Shown: positions 25,701-33,954 of the stretch, piece by piece
Layout: each line of letters opens with the position of its first letter
Position numbering within the stretch: position 1 is the stretch's first letter
Assembly: GCA_025210335.1 (NCBI GenBank)
Contig: JAOARY010000041.1
Span: 1-34,848, forward strand
DNA: 34,848 nt
Direction: 5' to 3'
DNA from: Peptostreptococcaceae bacterium
GTDB lineage: Bacteria; Bacillota; Clostridia; Peptostreptococcales; Peptostreptococcaceae
Notes under the pieces: model-generated
What the model saw: the letters and a program-made list of their open reading frames with translations, nothing else
Database searches by the model: none
What the model was told of the DNA's origin: nothing
Position numbers and translations under genes: made by a program

Positions 25701-27215
25701 ATTTTTCTCTAATTTTTCTACAAGCTTATCTCTTATCTCTTGAATATATTTGAGGTCTATATTTTTCTTCTTAGCCTCGCCTTCTAAACAAACCCACCAC
25801 TTATTAATTAAATCTTTCGTTGTTGAAATATTTTTATAGTCTGTATTTACATCTAAATTTTTAAAAATATACAGATTGCTTGGAATTTTTAATAAAGCTT
25901 TTAACTTTTTATTCAAAGAATCATAAATTGAACCAACAAATTCTTTAACTGATTTTTCATCTAATTCCTTAATCTCAACCTCTTTCCACATTGAATTATC
26001 ATCTTTATATAAAGATTTTAAGCTATTATCATTTTTTAAATCATAAGTTCTACAAACAAAAACAATAGATATTTTATTAGTTCTATCCATATTTAAATCT
26101 GTCACTTCTTTTATCAACTCTCTACAAACACCTAAAGCATCTGAAGAATGTGCTTGTGTCCATCTTAATGCATCTAGTTGATCTAATATAATAACAGCCT
26201 GTTTATCTTCTGATATTATATCTAACATGTATGATATCGAATCTTCAAAGCCTAATTCCTCGCTCCAATGGCTACTTGACATTTTAGGTTGTTTTCTGTC
26301 TAATTTAATTGCTAAATAAGGTATACCTTGACCTTTGCAATAATTAATTAAAGCTATTGTTGAACTACTTTTTCCAACACCAGCCTTACCATGAATCATC
26401 AATGACTTTTGATTTTTTAGAACATCTATACAATCACTAAATATATTTCTATTATACAATTCATCATTTATATACTTAAAATCATACATATAAGTTTCGT
26501 TTAGATTATCTATCTTCCCTTGGATATATTTAATTGATATTTTTTCCTTTAAATTACTCTCCCCTAAATAATTTAGATATAGTGAACTCTTATATTTTAT
26601 ATGTTTAGAATATTTTTCATATCTTTTTGTTATACTTGACATTAGTTCTTTTTTATTTATATTTTCATCTTCACAATTTATACATTCAAATACTTTATCT
26701 ACAATTTTAGTCCAATATAATTCATGCACATTTTGTTTTTTATCATCAATATCTTTTAAATATTCGCATTCAATTTCTTTATTATTTTGTTCTACTTCTT
26801 TAATATTATTTTTTATATCATTTTCAATTTCTTTATTTACTGTCCATCTACCAAAAATTCTATTTTTAGGATCTACAAAATCATTTATAGCTCTTTGTAT
26901 TGCTATTTTAGAAATCATATACTCTGCCATCTGATATTTTTTGTAATTTTCTTCAGCTTCTTCTTCACCTGATTTTTTCTTTTTAAAAATTTTTATCCTA
27001 TCTAAAATATACTTTATGCTATTTGCTGAAACAGTAAAACCTAGTATGGTACATGATTGTCCTATATTATTTGCTAAATTAGGATTTAATATTATTGCAC
27101 TAATTATTCCTAAGTTCGTTAATATTGCTGTACTATCAATTTTATTTGTTTTTCCATTTAATAAATTTTCAACATCATTTAGATTAGCATAAACAAGTTC
27201 TGTTTTATTTAGCAT
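22704..27215 (-). CDS. Giant STAND/NACHT-like NTPase, putative defence protein
   Basis: A 1503-residue protein. The N-terminus (about 28-70) is hydrophobic (ILTNLGIISAIILNPNLANN and onward) and may insert into the membrane or form an effector domain; a charged helical region follows to 250. The NTPase core starts at 270: Walker A GKAGVGKSS (276-284), Walker B VIILDQLDALRW (341-352) and a sensor-1 strand IVFVCRTYDL (384-393). Residues 560-1500 are helical with HEAT/ARM-like periodicity, the usual sensor of STAND proteins such as Avs. STAND proteins detect phage products and then kill or stop the cell; here the effector is probably the N-terminus. The start has an AAAGGAG site. Specific family membership is not proven. 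Confidence 0.82.
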   Translation of the reverse strand: MLNKTELVYANLNDVENLLNGKTNKIDSTAILTNLGIISAIILNPNLANNIGQSCTILGFTVSANSIKYILDRIKIFKKKKSGEEEAEENYKKYQMAEYMISKIAIQRAINDFVDPKNRIFGRWTVNKEIENDIKNNIKEVEQNNKEIECEYLKDIDDKKQNVHELYWTKIVDKVFECINCEDENINKKELMSSITKRYEKYSKHIKYKSSLYLNYLGESNLKEKISIKYIQGKIDNLNETYMYDFKYINDELYNRNIFSDCIDVLKNQKSLMIHGKAGVGKSSSTIALINYCKGQGIPYLAIKLDRKQPKMSSSHWSEELGFEDSISYMLDIISEDKQAVIILDQLDALRWTQAHSSDALGVCRELIKEVTDLNMDRTNKISIVFVCRTYDLKNDNSLKSLYKDDNSMWKEVEIKELDEKSVKEFVGSIYDSLNKKLKALLKIPSNLYIFKNLDVNTDYKNISTTKDLINKWWVCLEGEAKKKNIDLKYIQEIRDKLVEKLEKNAVLVISESKLGSRISSEALGFLISNNFIIRTKSDKKNKEEISFMHQSIFDYLVLQSMQEKYDDGEDLVNIIGDMKRQDLIKRYQVKMFLQLIYEEGIEGLLEVGEELFESEEIRFCIRFLFIEILNEYSENEYIQDFILDKIEDEYWQPYLLENIIFNNIKLVELMIERKIIDNWMNNNELKSYLGRIFFGFRNNLTKNIVDWIRKYIFLSEENTKLFLRIFDYNILKDKDFVLDLRLELYERYPKLYEGIINFKELCKRNKQQTIKLLKILIKNKIISRMSHIYVDENDIIDYEIAKVIIEELIPIISTSKKYYDIYKYWDAQRHNESSQCRACISLLKKANKTIIENEPELFLESYQKFMGKGYIIFNEIILEGLLILPVEYSNIVIDYIYENLNSDNILDKTSKAESKIELILLIAKKHSKYCDIDKYKKLECKINKFIYYNSNNSYTKYENIYKYKASLDHTTLLLEVLKYLYEKRISKKSKDLIRFLENKYNKKNYSKKKIVELDVGFKPEVSSLIGCKLSDRKWIDLLIGNDKKRKKRKIRINKDYWIDDSLSNIADYFNKKVKENPKRFINLFLNMNNKTVINIEEIFIEDFFRALEFSEKLDSIEQELLEKIILKYTCYEQINRMKYICGIIEKLKHIKWSKNIIKTIKDILIKYDYILEDEEDTFPDKKDSNNFLDNSINCLRGQAICAMKRLIVDNNKLYYEFKDIILKLLDDKNDNIKFTSLYLMNFVIKDNEKLAYDKIREIYINNENFIEHNNSNYFLSNLYKEYKNEVLQIIKKAYNSNIKNVKRNAIILITMFYIKYDEFEDVFEESNIINMSKECADYSLEVLIDFFDKAEYKEKVKQSILKYKDIQFDQSFYIEKLFLEGRIDLKKDRNFLIDVVKFKKNKRLVEYFVEYISDNSISVMDFKEIIISLVENIINNSKDSDYSIYYISDEISKLILSLYEETKNKKEKINKKTNIKCMDIIDTMFENQIGLTRKFAEELLEI

Positions 27216-27285
27216 TCAAATCTCCTTTCATAAATTATATATTTATTCTAATTTTATTGTTTATAAATTCTATTTACACTAAATA

Positions 27286-27294
27286 ATTATAACA
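27286..27294 (-). promoter_or_regulatory. Extended -10 promoter of the STAND gene
   Basis: On the minus strand TG-T-TATAAT (27286-27294) is a perfect extended -10 element about 70 bases before the start. The -35 region is poor (CAGAAA), as is common for extended -10 promoters. A terminator separates it from the upstream KAP gene, so the STAND gene probably has its own transcript. Confidence 0.45.
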
Positions 27295-27321
27295 TTACAA
27301 AATAATTTTTTCTGAATTGAC

Positions 27322-27363
27322 AAAAAAGTTGATTCATGAATTTATCATAAATCAACTTTTTTT
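27322..27363. terminator. Terminator after the KAP gene
   Basis: AAAAAAGTTGATT (27322-27334) pairs with AATCAACTTTTTT (27350-27362). It follows the stop of the KAP gene (27365) directly. Confidence 0.8.
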
Positions 27364-27364
27364 A

Positions 27365-28879
27365 TTAAAAATATTTATCAACCATTTTTCTTATATTTTG
27401 TAACTCATATTTTACTTCTTCTATTATATTTGATTCACTAAAGTATGAATCAAATATAGTTAAGCAAAAATTTACTATTAATCTATTATCTTTGGTTTCA
27501 AACTGTTCTATAAAATTGTTAAAATTCATCTTTAAAGTGCTATTACCTTGGGGTGTTGTAGAGCATGTATTTATACCAATATTAAAAAATTTATATTGAT
27601 ATGTAGGTGTAAAAAAAAGTATTAAACGAAGAATTTTCTTATAGTCTTTCTTGCTATTTTCTATATTTTTATTACGTCTGTATTCACCATATGATTTCAT
27701 TATACTAGTCAGGGAAGATCCTTCTTTTTCAGCTTCAGCTCTTATATAACTATCATATTTACTTGTACTATTATTTATACTATCTTCATATAAATGTGGA
27801 TATAGTTCATAAAGCATAATTGTATATATAACAATTTTTTCATAAAAAATATTATCTAGTGGTGGTATATAACCATCCTTATCTAATTTTTTATCCTGTA
27901 TATATTTTATAAACATATATTTATTTAATACCTTTTTAATATGTCTAGGTCTATCAAATTTTAAAAGCTTAAAAAAATTTGTTATATCTTCTATTCTTCT
28001 TTGATTGTTTTGATTGTTCTTATCATTCTTATCAAAATATGATTCGATAACTTTTTTAACAGTATAAACCTTAGGCATATTAAAAGACAATGTAAATATC
28101 TTTTCCAAATACTCATTTGATTTAATAACATTTCCATATACAGTTTCTATAGCTTGAGAAACTGCACATTTATCTATACCACAAAAATATACTATATCTT
28201 TTGAAAATGAAAAAAATAATTTGATATCTGAAAGCAAATCAAGAACATGCTTTGGTTCACATCTATCCAAATCATCTATAAATACTAATAATTTTTTGCC
28301 ACCAAGTTTCTTTGGTAATTTTGTTTCAACTATTGATTTTAAATCTTCTTCAAACTTTTTTATTTTATTATAAAACGAACTATCATATTCTGAAAACTCA
28401 TTATTTATCTTTCCCAAAACTTCACCAATATTCATTTCATGAGCTAATTCTTTCAAATCAATTTTTGTATACTTTTTTATCAAATAAAAAATAGGTGCAG
28501 TCCAATTGTCTTTTATATAATTATTTATATATCTTAAACTTTTAGTTATACTCTCATCTTTGATTCCTATGTTATCTAATATACAACTTAATAAGGATGT
28601 ATTAAGCCCATCTCCTTTTTCGTACTTCCACGCTTCAAAAAATACAACCTTATATTTATCATCCAATTGTTTAGATATATTTTTCATCAATGATGTTTTT
28701 CCACTTCCCCACTCACCATAAATTGCAACCATATTATTCCCTTCAAAAACACTATTATCTTTATTTTCTGTATCTTTGTTTAATAAATCAGCTATAAAAT
28801 CCGACTTTTCTTTGAATCCATAATGGTCTATTTCTTCAAAATTATCAATAGGATTTGAGCTTTTTATTTTATTAATCAT
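27365..28879 (-). CDS. KAP-family P-loop NTPase
   Basis: A 504-residue NTPase of the KAP family (related to Kidins220, PifA). Walker A is GEWGSGKT (55-62) in the strand VAIYGEW, followed by the family's FFEAWKYEKGD (80-90). Walker B is LVFIDDLDRCEP (198-209), where the DDLDR run is diagnostic, then FSKDIVYFCGIDK. Many KAP proteins have membrane helices between the Walker motifs; none is seen here, so this one is probably cytosolic. PifA excludes phage T7, and KAP genes are common in defence islands. The start has a GGGGG site 33 bases after the short-chain dehydrogenase gene, so read-through from that operon is possible. Confidence 0.87.
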   Translation of the reverse strand: MINKIKSSNPIDNFEEIDHYGFKEKSDFIADLLNKDTENKDNSVFEGNNMVAIYGEWGSGKTSLMKNISKQLDDKYKVVFFEAWKYEKGDGLNTSLLSCILDNIGIKDESITKSLRYINNYIKDNWTAPIFYLIKKYTKIDLKELAHEMNIGEVLGKINNEFSEYDSSFYNKIKKFEEDLKSIVETKLPKKLGGKKLLVFIDDLDRCEPKHVLDLLSDIKLFFSFSKDIVYFCGIDKCAVSQAIETVYGNVIKSNEYLEKIFTLSFNMPKVYTVKKVIESYFDKNDKNNQNNQRRIEDITNFFKLLKFDRPRHIKKVLNKYMFIKYIQDKKLDKDGYIPPLDNIFYEKIVIYTIMLYELYPHLYEDSINNSTSKYDSYIRAEAEKEGSSLTSIMKSYGEYRRNKNIENSKKDYKKILRLILFFTPTYQYKFFNIGINTCSTTPQGNSTLKMNFNNFIEQFETKDNRLIVNFCLTIFDSYFSESNIIEEVKYELQNIRKMVDKYF

Positions 28880-28912
28880 GCCAATACCCCCATAAATATT
28901 TGTGCTTACCTT

Positions 28913-29575
28913 TTATTTAGGAACTATTATTTCGTTTCTACCATCATCCTGTTCCTTTATAATTTTTGCAACCTCTTTTGGTGACTTTAATCTTGATTTA
29001 TCTTTTATATGTGTCGAGTCATCCCAAAACGGTGTATTCATACCACCCATATAAACAGCTGTTACCTTTAATTCCTTGCCTTCCAATTCCTTTACCAAAC
29101 TCTCGCTAAAACCTCTTATTGCAAACTTAGATGCAACATATACAGCTTCATTTGGTTTGCCTTTTAATCCCGCTGTTGATATTATATTTATTATTTTCTC
29201 TTTAATATAAGGAAGCAATTCTTTAGTTAGCATTATTGTTCCCTTTATATTCACATCTATCATAGTGTTTAATTCTTCTAATTTAAGATCTTCTAATGCT
29301 CCAAAGTAACCTACTCCAGCATTATTTATAAGATAATCAATTTTAGAATTATCCTTTATCAGTTTTCTTCTTAATTCTTGAACCTCATTATAATTACTTA
29401 TATCACAAGTCATTACACTTGCACTAAAGCCTTCTTTTTCTATCTCTTTTTTGACTTCATCTAATTTATCACTTCTTCTTGCAACCAAAATTATGTGATT
29501 ATTTTCTTTAGCATATATTTTTGCTAATTCCTTACCAAGTCCAGTTCCTGCACCAGTTATAAGTATTTTTTTCAA
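28913..29575 (-). CDS. Short-chain dehydrogenase/reductase
   Basis: A 220-residue classical SDR, an NAD(P)-dependent oxidoreductase. Cofactor loop TGAGTGLG (7-14); the basic pair R33-R34 after the second strand suggests NADP. NNAG (84-87) and the catalytic triad S133, Y146 and K150 (STAG..., YVASK) are all present. The end is shorter than in many SDRs but complete. TTG 29575 is chosen as start because AAAGGAG lies 8 bases before it; an ATG three codons earlier touches the site. It is the last gene of the dehydratase-RidA operon, 14 bases after the Nudix gene. The substrate is unknown. Confidence 0.88.
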   Translation of the reverse strand: MKKILITGAGTGLGKELAKIYAKENNHIILVARRSDKLDEVKKEIEKEGFSASVMTCDISNYNEVQELRRKLIKDNSKIDYLINNAGVGYFGALEDLKLEELNTMIDVNIKGTIMLTKELLPYIKEKIINIISTAGLKGKPNEAVYVASKFAIRGFSESLVKELEGKELKVTAVYMGGMNTPFWDDSTHIKDKSRLKSPKEVAKIIKEQDDGRNEIIVPK

Positions 29576-29589
29576 TATAATCATCTCCT

Positions 29590-30009
29590 TTAGTTAGCTA
29601 AAAATTCTAACACCCTAGAATACAAAGCCTCTTGAACCTGTGGATAAGTCATATACTTTGGCTTAGAGTCTAATAATTTAATCTCTGCAATTTCATAATC
29701 AGGAAGTTTCGAAAATGTTTTTATATTTGAATAATAAAGTCTTCCATAATTTATTATATCTCCTTCTTTGACATAATAATCATTAACTGCTGTTAATTCA
29801 AACTCCTTCGCACCTGTTTCTTCATATAATTCTCTTCTTGCTGCTATATCTATTTCTTCTCCATCTTCAATATGACCACCTGGAAGTTCTAATGTAGTTC
29901 TTTTTTCATGTCTTACATATACCCATTTATCTTTATGTTTTGAAACAATAAGTACAACAACTAATTTTGATTCATCAATTTCACCAACATTTAAAAAACC
30001 TATTTCCAA
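29590..30009 (-). CDS. Nudix hydrolase
   Basis: A 139-residue Nudix enzyme that should cleave a nucleoside diphosphate linked to another group. The Nudix box is perfect: G45-x5-E51-x7-R59-E60-L61-x-E63-E64-x-G66-A67. It begins with a normal first strand (KLVVVLIVSKHKDKWVYVRH). Length is normal and no second domain is present. It lies between ridA and the dehydrogenase gene, 16 bases after ridA, within the same operon. The substrate cannot be read from the sequence; a house-cleaning or cofactor role is usual for this class. Confidence 0.92.
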   Translation of the reverse strand: MEIGFLNVGEIDESKLVVVLIVSKHKDKWVYVRHEKRTTLELPGGHIEDGEEIDIAARRELYEETGAKEFELTAVNDYYVKEGDIINYGRLYYSNIKTFSKLPDYEIAEIKLLDSKPKYMTYPQVQEALYSRVLEFLAN

Positions 30010-30025
30010 AATATCACCTACAATC

Positions 30026-30496
30026 TTATTTTTGATCAGATTCTAAAATTTCGACAATCATTTCAACTTCAACCATTGCATCTCCTGGAAGTGAATTTGT
30101 TCCAACAGAACTGCGTGCTGGTCTACCAATATCACCAAAAATATCTACTAATAAATCAGTCGCTCCATTCATAACCTTCGCATGATGTATAAAATCAGCT
30201 TCAGAATTTACAAATCCATTTATTTTAACGATTTGAACAATATTATCCAAACCACCTGCGTATTCTTTTATTATGCTCAAACAATTCAATACGCATAACC
30301 TAGCAGCTTCCATACCTTTTTTAATATTTTGATTATTCAATTTCCCTTTATATTTCAGTTCTCCATTATATCTTGGAGTTTGACCAGCAGTAAATATCAA
30401 AGACTGTGTCTTTACTGCTGGTGAATAATTAGCAACAGCATTATTAAATGGTGGAAGTATAATATTTTTATTTTTCAATCTCTCTTCTATACACAT
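30026..30496 (-). CDS. RidA-family enamine/imine deaminase
   Basis: A 156-residue member of the RidA/YjgF family, trimeric enzymes that hydrolyse reactive enamines released by PLP enzymes. It is about 25 residues longer than classic RidA, like the subgroup with an extended N-terminus. The key Arg is present (R128 in RPARSSVGTNSLPGDAMVEV), as is the family's SLIFTAGQTP strand (32-41). It follows the YheO-type regulator by 22 bases, downstream of the threonine/serine dehydratase, whose 2-aminoacrylate or 2-aminocrotonate product is the textbook RidA substrate. So dehydratase and RidA very likely work together. Confidence 0.9.
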   Translation of the reverse strand: MCIEERLKNKNIILPPFNNAVANYSPAVKTQSLIFTAGQTPRYNGELKYKGKLNNQNIKKGMEAARLCVLNCLSIIKEYAGGLDNIVQIVKINGFVNSEADFIHHAKVMNGATDLLVDIFGDIGRPARSSVGTNSLPGDAMVEVEMIVEILESDQK

Positions 30497-30518
30497 TTTT
30501 ACACCACATTTCTTATTC

Positions 30519-31175
30519 TTATAAATTTTTTGCTTCTTCTAAATATTTATATAATGTGTATTTGGAAATCTGGAATCTTTCACACAATAACATATTAGCT
30601 TTAGTTATTTTAAATACACCTTTTTCATATAAAAAACTTATTGCTTTAATCTTTTGTTCCTTGTTCATCAGCTCCATTGAAGAATTAATCATCTGTTCAC
30701 AAGTTGATATATAATATTGTAATACATCATCAACATTTTGAGCCATTATAGCTGATTTATCTTTAAGTATTTCATTTTTAGATGTCGTACTCAAAAATTC
30801 ATTTAACATTGAATTCACACCCAAAAGCTGTGATACTTCAATATTTATACAAATAGAACCAATGACTCTATTAGAAGAATCCCCTATCAAAGTGCTACAT
30901 GATTTAAATATCTGTCCTTTTTCGCCTTTATAAAATAAGACTTTACTCTTTTTTAAGGTTTCTATATCTTTTCCAAGATTCATAATCAAAGCACCTCTTG
31001 GTTTTCCACCTACATCTCTACCACTTAATTGTGAATTAAGTGCATGTACAATGCTTTGTTCATATCCTTTACGAAAATCATGTACAATGATTTCACAATT
31101 ACTACCTAAAAGTTCTTGCACACCTTCTAAAAGATTTATCACAAATTCAAAATTAAGATTTTCCTCTAAAATCAC
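30519..31175 (-). CDS. YheO/DauR-type PAS-HTH regulator
   Basis: A 218-residue regulator. Residues 8-125 form the YheO-type PAS domain (LLEGVQELLGSNCEIIVHDF, then ...SIVHALNSQLSGRDVGG...); residues 155-215 hold the HTH_22-type helix-turn-helix (KITKANMLLCERFQISKYTLYKYL). DauR of Pseudomonas, in this family, controls D-amino-acid use. Gene order (dehydratase, regulator, RidA) suggests that this protein senses the amino acid or its product and controls the operon. The repeats at 32330-32374 are candidate binding sites. The start has a GAGGAGAG-type site; there is an 82-base gap from the dehydratase gene. Confidence 0.88.
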   Translation of the reverse strand: MILEENLNFEFVINLLEGVQELLGSNCEIIVHDFRKGYEQSIVHALNSQLSGRDVGGKPRGALIMNLGKDIETLKKSKVLFYKGEKGQIFKSCSTLIGDSSNRVIGSICINIEVSQLLGVNSMLNEFLSTTSKNEILKDKSAIMAQNVDDVLQYYISTCEQMINSSMELMNKEQKIKAISFLYEKGVFKITKANMLLCERFQISKYTLYKYLEEAKNL

Positions 31176-31257
31176 CTAAAACCACTCTCCTCTTTGAATA
31201 TTCTAGCATAATTTTAAATACTCTAACCAAAGAAAGATAGATTTATATATATTTATA

Positions 31258-32217
31258 TTAATTATGTTTTAATGCTTCTATTAATAAATCTAAATCATTA
31301 TTTCCACCACTTATTACAAAACAAACTCTATCTTCTTCTTTTACTGCTAATTTATTATCCATAGCAGCAGCTATACCCATTACCGATGATGGTTCGGCAA
31401 CTATTTTTGCTGTGGATACACATTCTTTCATAGCTTTAAAAATACTATCATCTTTAACAGTAACTAAATCGTCTACTAATTTTTGAATGATTTTGAAGCT
31501 AGTTTCATTTGCTTTATCTGTACGAGTTCCATCTGCTATAGTATTTACAGTTTCAAGCTCTATAGGCTTATCTTTTAATCTACTTAATCCATATCTAGCA
31601 GCTCCAGCAGGTTCTACTCCAATTATTGAAATATCTGATTTTATAGATTTTGCAGCCATTGCTACACCTGAAATCAATCCTCCACCACCAATAGGAACTA
31701 CAATTGCATCTAATCTTGGTTCATCTTCTAAAATTTCTATACCAATAGTCCCTTGACCTGCACGTACATAGTCATTATCAAAAGGATGAACTAAAGTACG
31801 AGATTCTTTTTTTACAAGTTCTTTTGCTTTTGCCTCACGTTCACTAGATAAAGTCCCTTCTAATATAGCTGTTGCTCCATATTTTTTTACGCCTTCTAAT
31901 TTTACTGGATTACAATTTATAGGCATTACTATTGTCGCATCAATCCCAAGATTCAAAGCAGCACAAGCAACACCTTGTGCGTGATTTCCACTAGATGCAC
32001 AAACAACTCCATTTTTCTTTTGTTTATTATTTAATGCTAACAAACAATTAGTTGCACCACGAAGTTTAAAAGATCCTGTATGTTGTAAGTTTTCTGGTTT
32101 TAAATATACCTTACAACCTAATTTTTTATCAAGTGCAGGAGCTCTAAGCAATGGAGTTCTTATTATATAATCTTTTATTCTTTCTTTTGCTTGAATTATA
32201 TCGCTATTAGTAATCAT
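31258..32217 (-). CDS. Threonine/serine dehydratase, PLP fold II
   Basis: A 319-residue PLP enzyme that should deaminate threonine (to 2-oxobutanoate) or serine (to pyruvate). The PLP lysine is K51 in TGSFKLRGA, SSGNHAQGVA follows, and the phosphate-binding glycine loop VPIGGGGLISG and final serine segment (ISGGNNDL) are present. There is no ACT regulatory domain, so it is the short catabolic (TdcB-like) or serine-racemase-like type rather than biosynthetic IlvA. It is the first gene of an operon with a YheO-type regulator and RidA. Hydroxyaspartate or other beta-hydroxy amino acids are alternative substrates. The start lies after GAGGTTA. Confidence 0.92.
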   Translation of the reverse strand: MITNSDIIQAKERIKDYIIRTPLLRAPALDKKLGCKVYLKPENLQHTGSFKLRGATNCLLALNNKQKKNGVVCASSGNHAQGVACAALNLGIDATIVMPINCNPVKLEGVKKYGATAILEGTLSSEREAKAKELVKKESRTLVHPFDNDYVRAGQGTIGIEILEDEPRLDAIVVPIGGGGLISGVAMAAKSIKSDISIIGVEPAGAARYGLSRLKDKPIELETVNTIADGTRTDKANETSFKIIQKLVDDLVTVKDDSIFKAMKECVSTAKIVAEPSSVMGIAAAMDNKLAVKEEDRVCFVISGGNNDLDLLIEALKHN

Positions 32218-32329
32218 TTTATAACCTCATTTCTCTTTTTTTAGTATTTTCTAAAGATAAAATATTTAATATAAAATTCATTTTAAATAGATTTTTTAAT
32301 AATAATTATTATTAAATGAATTATAACAA

Positions 32330-32374
32330 ACTTTTTGTTTGTTTTCAATTTAAAAATTACTTTTTGTTTGTTTT
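32330..32374. repeat. Two 16-bp direct repeats in the dehydratase control region
   Basis: ACTTTTTGTTTGTTTT occurs exactly at 32330-32345 and again at 32359-32374, 29 bases apart start to start. The 274-base gap between the divergent dehydratase and YczE-like genes holds both their promoters, so these repeats are good candidates for sites of the YheO-type regulator. Confidence 0.55.
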
Positions 32375-32491
32375 TATAAAAAGTTAAAAAAGATGACATA
32401 AGTCATATTTTTTAATACAAAACTACTATACAATATAAGTTCTAATTGATATAATCATTCTAATTGAATTTAAATATGAAAGGAGTTTTTT

Positions 32492-33130
32492 ATGAATAAT
32501 TTAAGCAAAATGCTAAAATCTTATTTCTTTTACGTCCTTTGTGCACTTGGAACAAGTTTGACCATAAAGGCATCTATTGGAATAAGCAGTTACAATGCAA
32601 TGAACCTTTCCATAGCAAAAGCCTTTGATATAAAGGTTGGCACCATAACAACAGTACTAAATATACTCTTTTTAATAGGCTATATGATTCTTAGTAATTT
32701 TAAATATAAGAAAAAATATATAATTCAAACATTGTCAGTATTTATGTTTGGTTTCTTCATTAATTTCTTTGTGTATAATCTATTATCTAATCTAAATATA
32801 ACAAATTACTTATTAAATGTATTAGTCTTTACTATGGGAACAGTAATTGGAGGACTTAGTGTCGGTGTAATAATAAGTTATAATGTTATAACCTTTCCAC
32901 TAGAAAGCTTTTGTATTTCTATTAGCGAAAAAACTAATTTTTCTTTTTTACAATTAAGATATAGCGTTGATGTATTTTCAGTAATTATATCTATTATTGT
33001 TTCGTATCTATATAATCTACCTTACTATATAAGAGAAGGTACGATAATCAGTTTGTTCATATTATCTGCTGCTATGAATTTCGGAAAAAATATGCATGCT
33101 AGATATTTAAAATCCAAAAAAGTTTCTTAA
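32492..33130 (+). CDS. YczE/YitT-like membrane protein
   Basis: A 212-residue protein with five or six hydrophobic helices (about 10-30, 50-68, 75-97, 105-130, 150-170, 180-198). Layout and landmarks (ALGTSLTIKASIGISSYNAM near 18-37, then GVIISYNVITFPLE near 125-140) match the YczE/YyaS group of small membrane proteins of unknown function in Firmicutes. There is no signal peptide beyond the first helix. The start has a perfect GAAAGGAG site. It is divergent from the dehydratase operon and followed by a hairpin terminator, so it is likely monocistronic. It might be a transporter for an amino acid or cofactor; this is a guess from context. Confidence 0.75.
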   Translation: MNNLSKMLKSYFFYVLCALGTSLTIKASIGISSYNAMNLSIAKAFDIKVGTITTVLNILFLIGYMILSNFKYKKKYIIQTLSVFMFGFFINFFVYNLLSNLNITNYLLNVLVFTMGTVIGGLSVGVIISYNVITFPLESFCISISEKTNFSFLQLRYSVDVFSVIISIIVSYLYNLPYYIREGTIISLFILSAAMNFGKNMHARYLKSKKVS

Positions 33131-33149
33131 ATATAAATTAAAGCTAATT

Positions 33150-33174
33150 GGGTATCCTTAATAATAAGATACCC
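33150..33174 (+). terminator. Hairpin after the YczE-like gene
   Basis: GGGTATC pairs with GATACCC around a short A/T loop, 20 bases after the stop codon. The downstream tail (CTTAAATTTTATT) is only moderately T-rich. Confidence 0.55.
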
Positions 33175-33207
33175 CTTAAATTTTATTAAAAATAAAGAGG
33201 TGATTTG

Positions 33208-33891
33208 ATGAAAAAATATGAATTTATAATTTTTGATCTTGATGATACAATATTTGATTTTCAGCATACACAAAAAATATCTTTACAAAAGGTATTTAAA
33301 AAATATAGTATGCCTTTTAATGATGAAACTTATCGCAAATATAAAGAAATAAATATTAAAATGTGGACTAAGTTAGAGGATGGACTTATTTCTAAAGAAG
33401 AGCTTTTGGTTGGAAGATTTGAGGAATTCTTTTGCCACTACGGATTTGATGTTAATGCAAATGAAGTTGAGGATGAATATAGAAGTCATATAAATAAAGG
33501 TCATCACATGCTTCCAAATGCATTTGATACATTAATAAAATTAAAAGAAAATAAATATAAAATATTTGCAGGAACAAATGGACTTTCTAAGACTCAAAGA
33601 ATGAGACTTAGTGATTCTAAACTAATTGAACTCTTTGATGATATCTTCATTTCTGATGAATTAGGTTTTGAAAAACCACATAAAAATTTCTTTAAAATAA
33701 TCTTTGATAAGTACCCTAAGATGAATAAACTTAATACTCTTATGGTCGGTGATACTGTAAATTCAGATATAAAAGGTGCTTATGAATTTGGAATAGATTC
33801 TGTTTTGATAAAACATTTTAAAGATATTGCTGATTCAAAAGCCACTTATGAAATAGATAGAATTGAACATATATTAGATATCTTAATCTAA
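33208..33891 (+). CDS. yjjG: YjjG-type HAD phosphatase
   Basis: A 227-residue HAD hydrolase of the YjjG branch (pyrimidine nucleotidases that remove non-canonical dUMP or thymidine analogues). Motif I is D10-L-D12-D-T14; motif II is FAGTNGLSKTQ (about 126-136); motif III Lys is in GFEKPHKNFF (about 152-161); motif IV is MVGDTVNSDIKGA (about 174-186). The helical cap sits between motif I and II, as in subclass I. Length is typical. ATG 33208 follows AAAGAGGTG by five bases; a TTG directly before it is less likely. It is a single gene with a strong terminator. Confidence 0.87.
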   Translation: MKKYEFIIFDLDDTIFDFQHTQKISLQKVFKKYSMPFNDETYRKYKEINIKMWTKLEDGLISKEELLVGRFEEFFCHYGFDVNANEVEDEYRSHINKGHHMLPNAFDTLIKLKENKYKIFAGTNGLSKTQRMRLSDSKLIELFDDIFISDELGFEKPHKNFFKIIFDKYPKMNKLNTLMVGDTVNSDIKGAYEFGIDSVLIKHFKDIADSKATYEIDRIEHILDILI

Positions 33892-33898
33892 TATAAAT

Positions 33899-33943
33899 AA
33901 AGGATATGTTATACTTAGAGTTTTGTTTAACATATCCTTTTAT
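33899..33943. terminator. Bidirectional terminator after yjjG
   Basis: AAAGGATATGTTA (33899-33911) is fully complementary to TAACATATCCTTT (33928-33940) and is followed by T-rich sequence. It separates yjjG from the convergent broken gene. Confidence 0.8.
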
Positions 33944-33954
33944 TATTCATCTAT

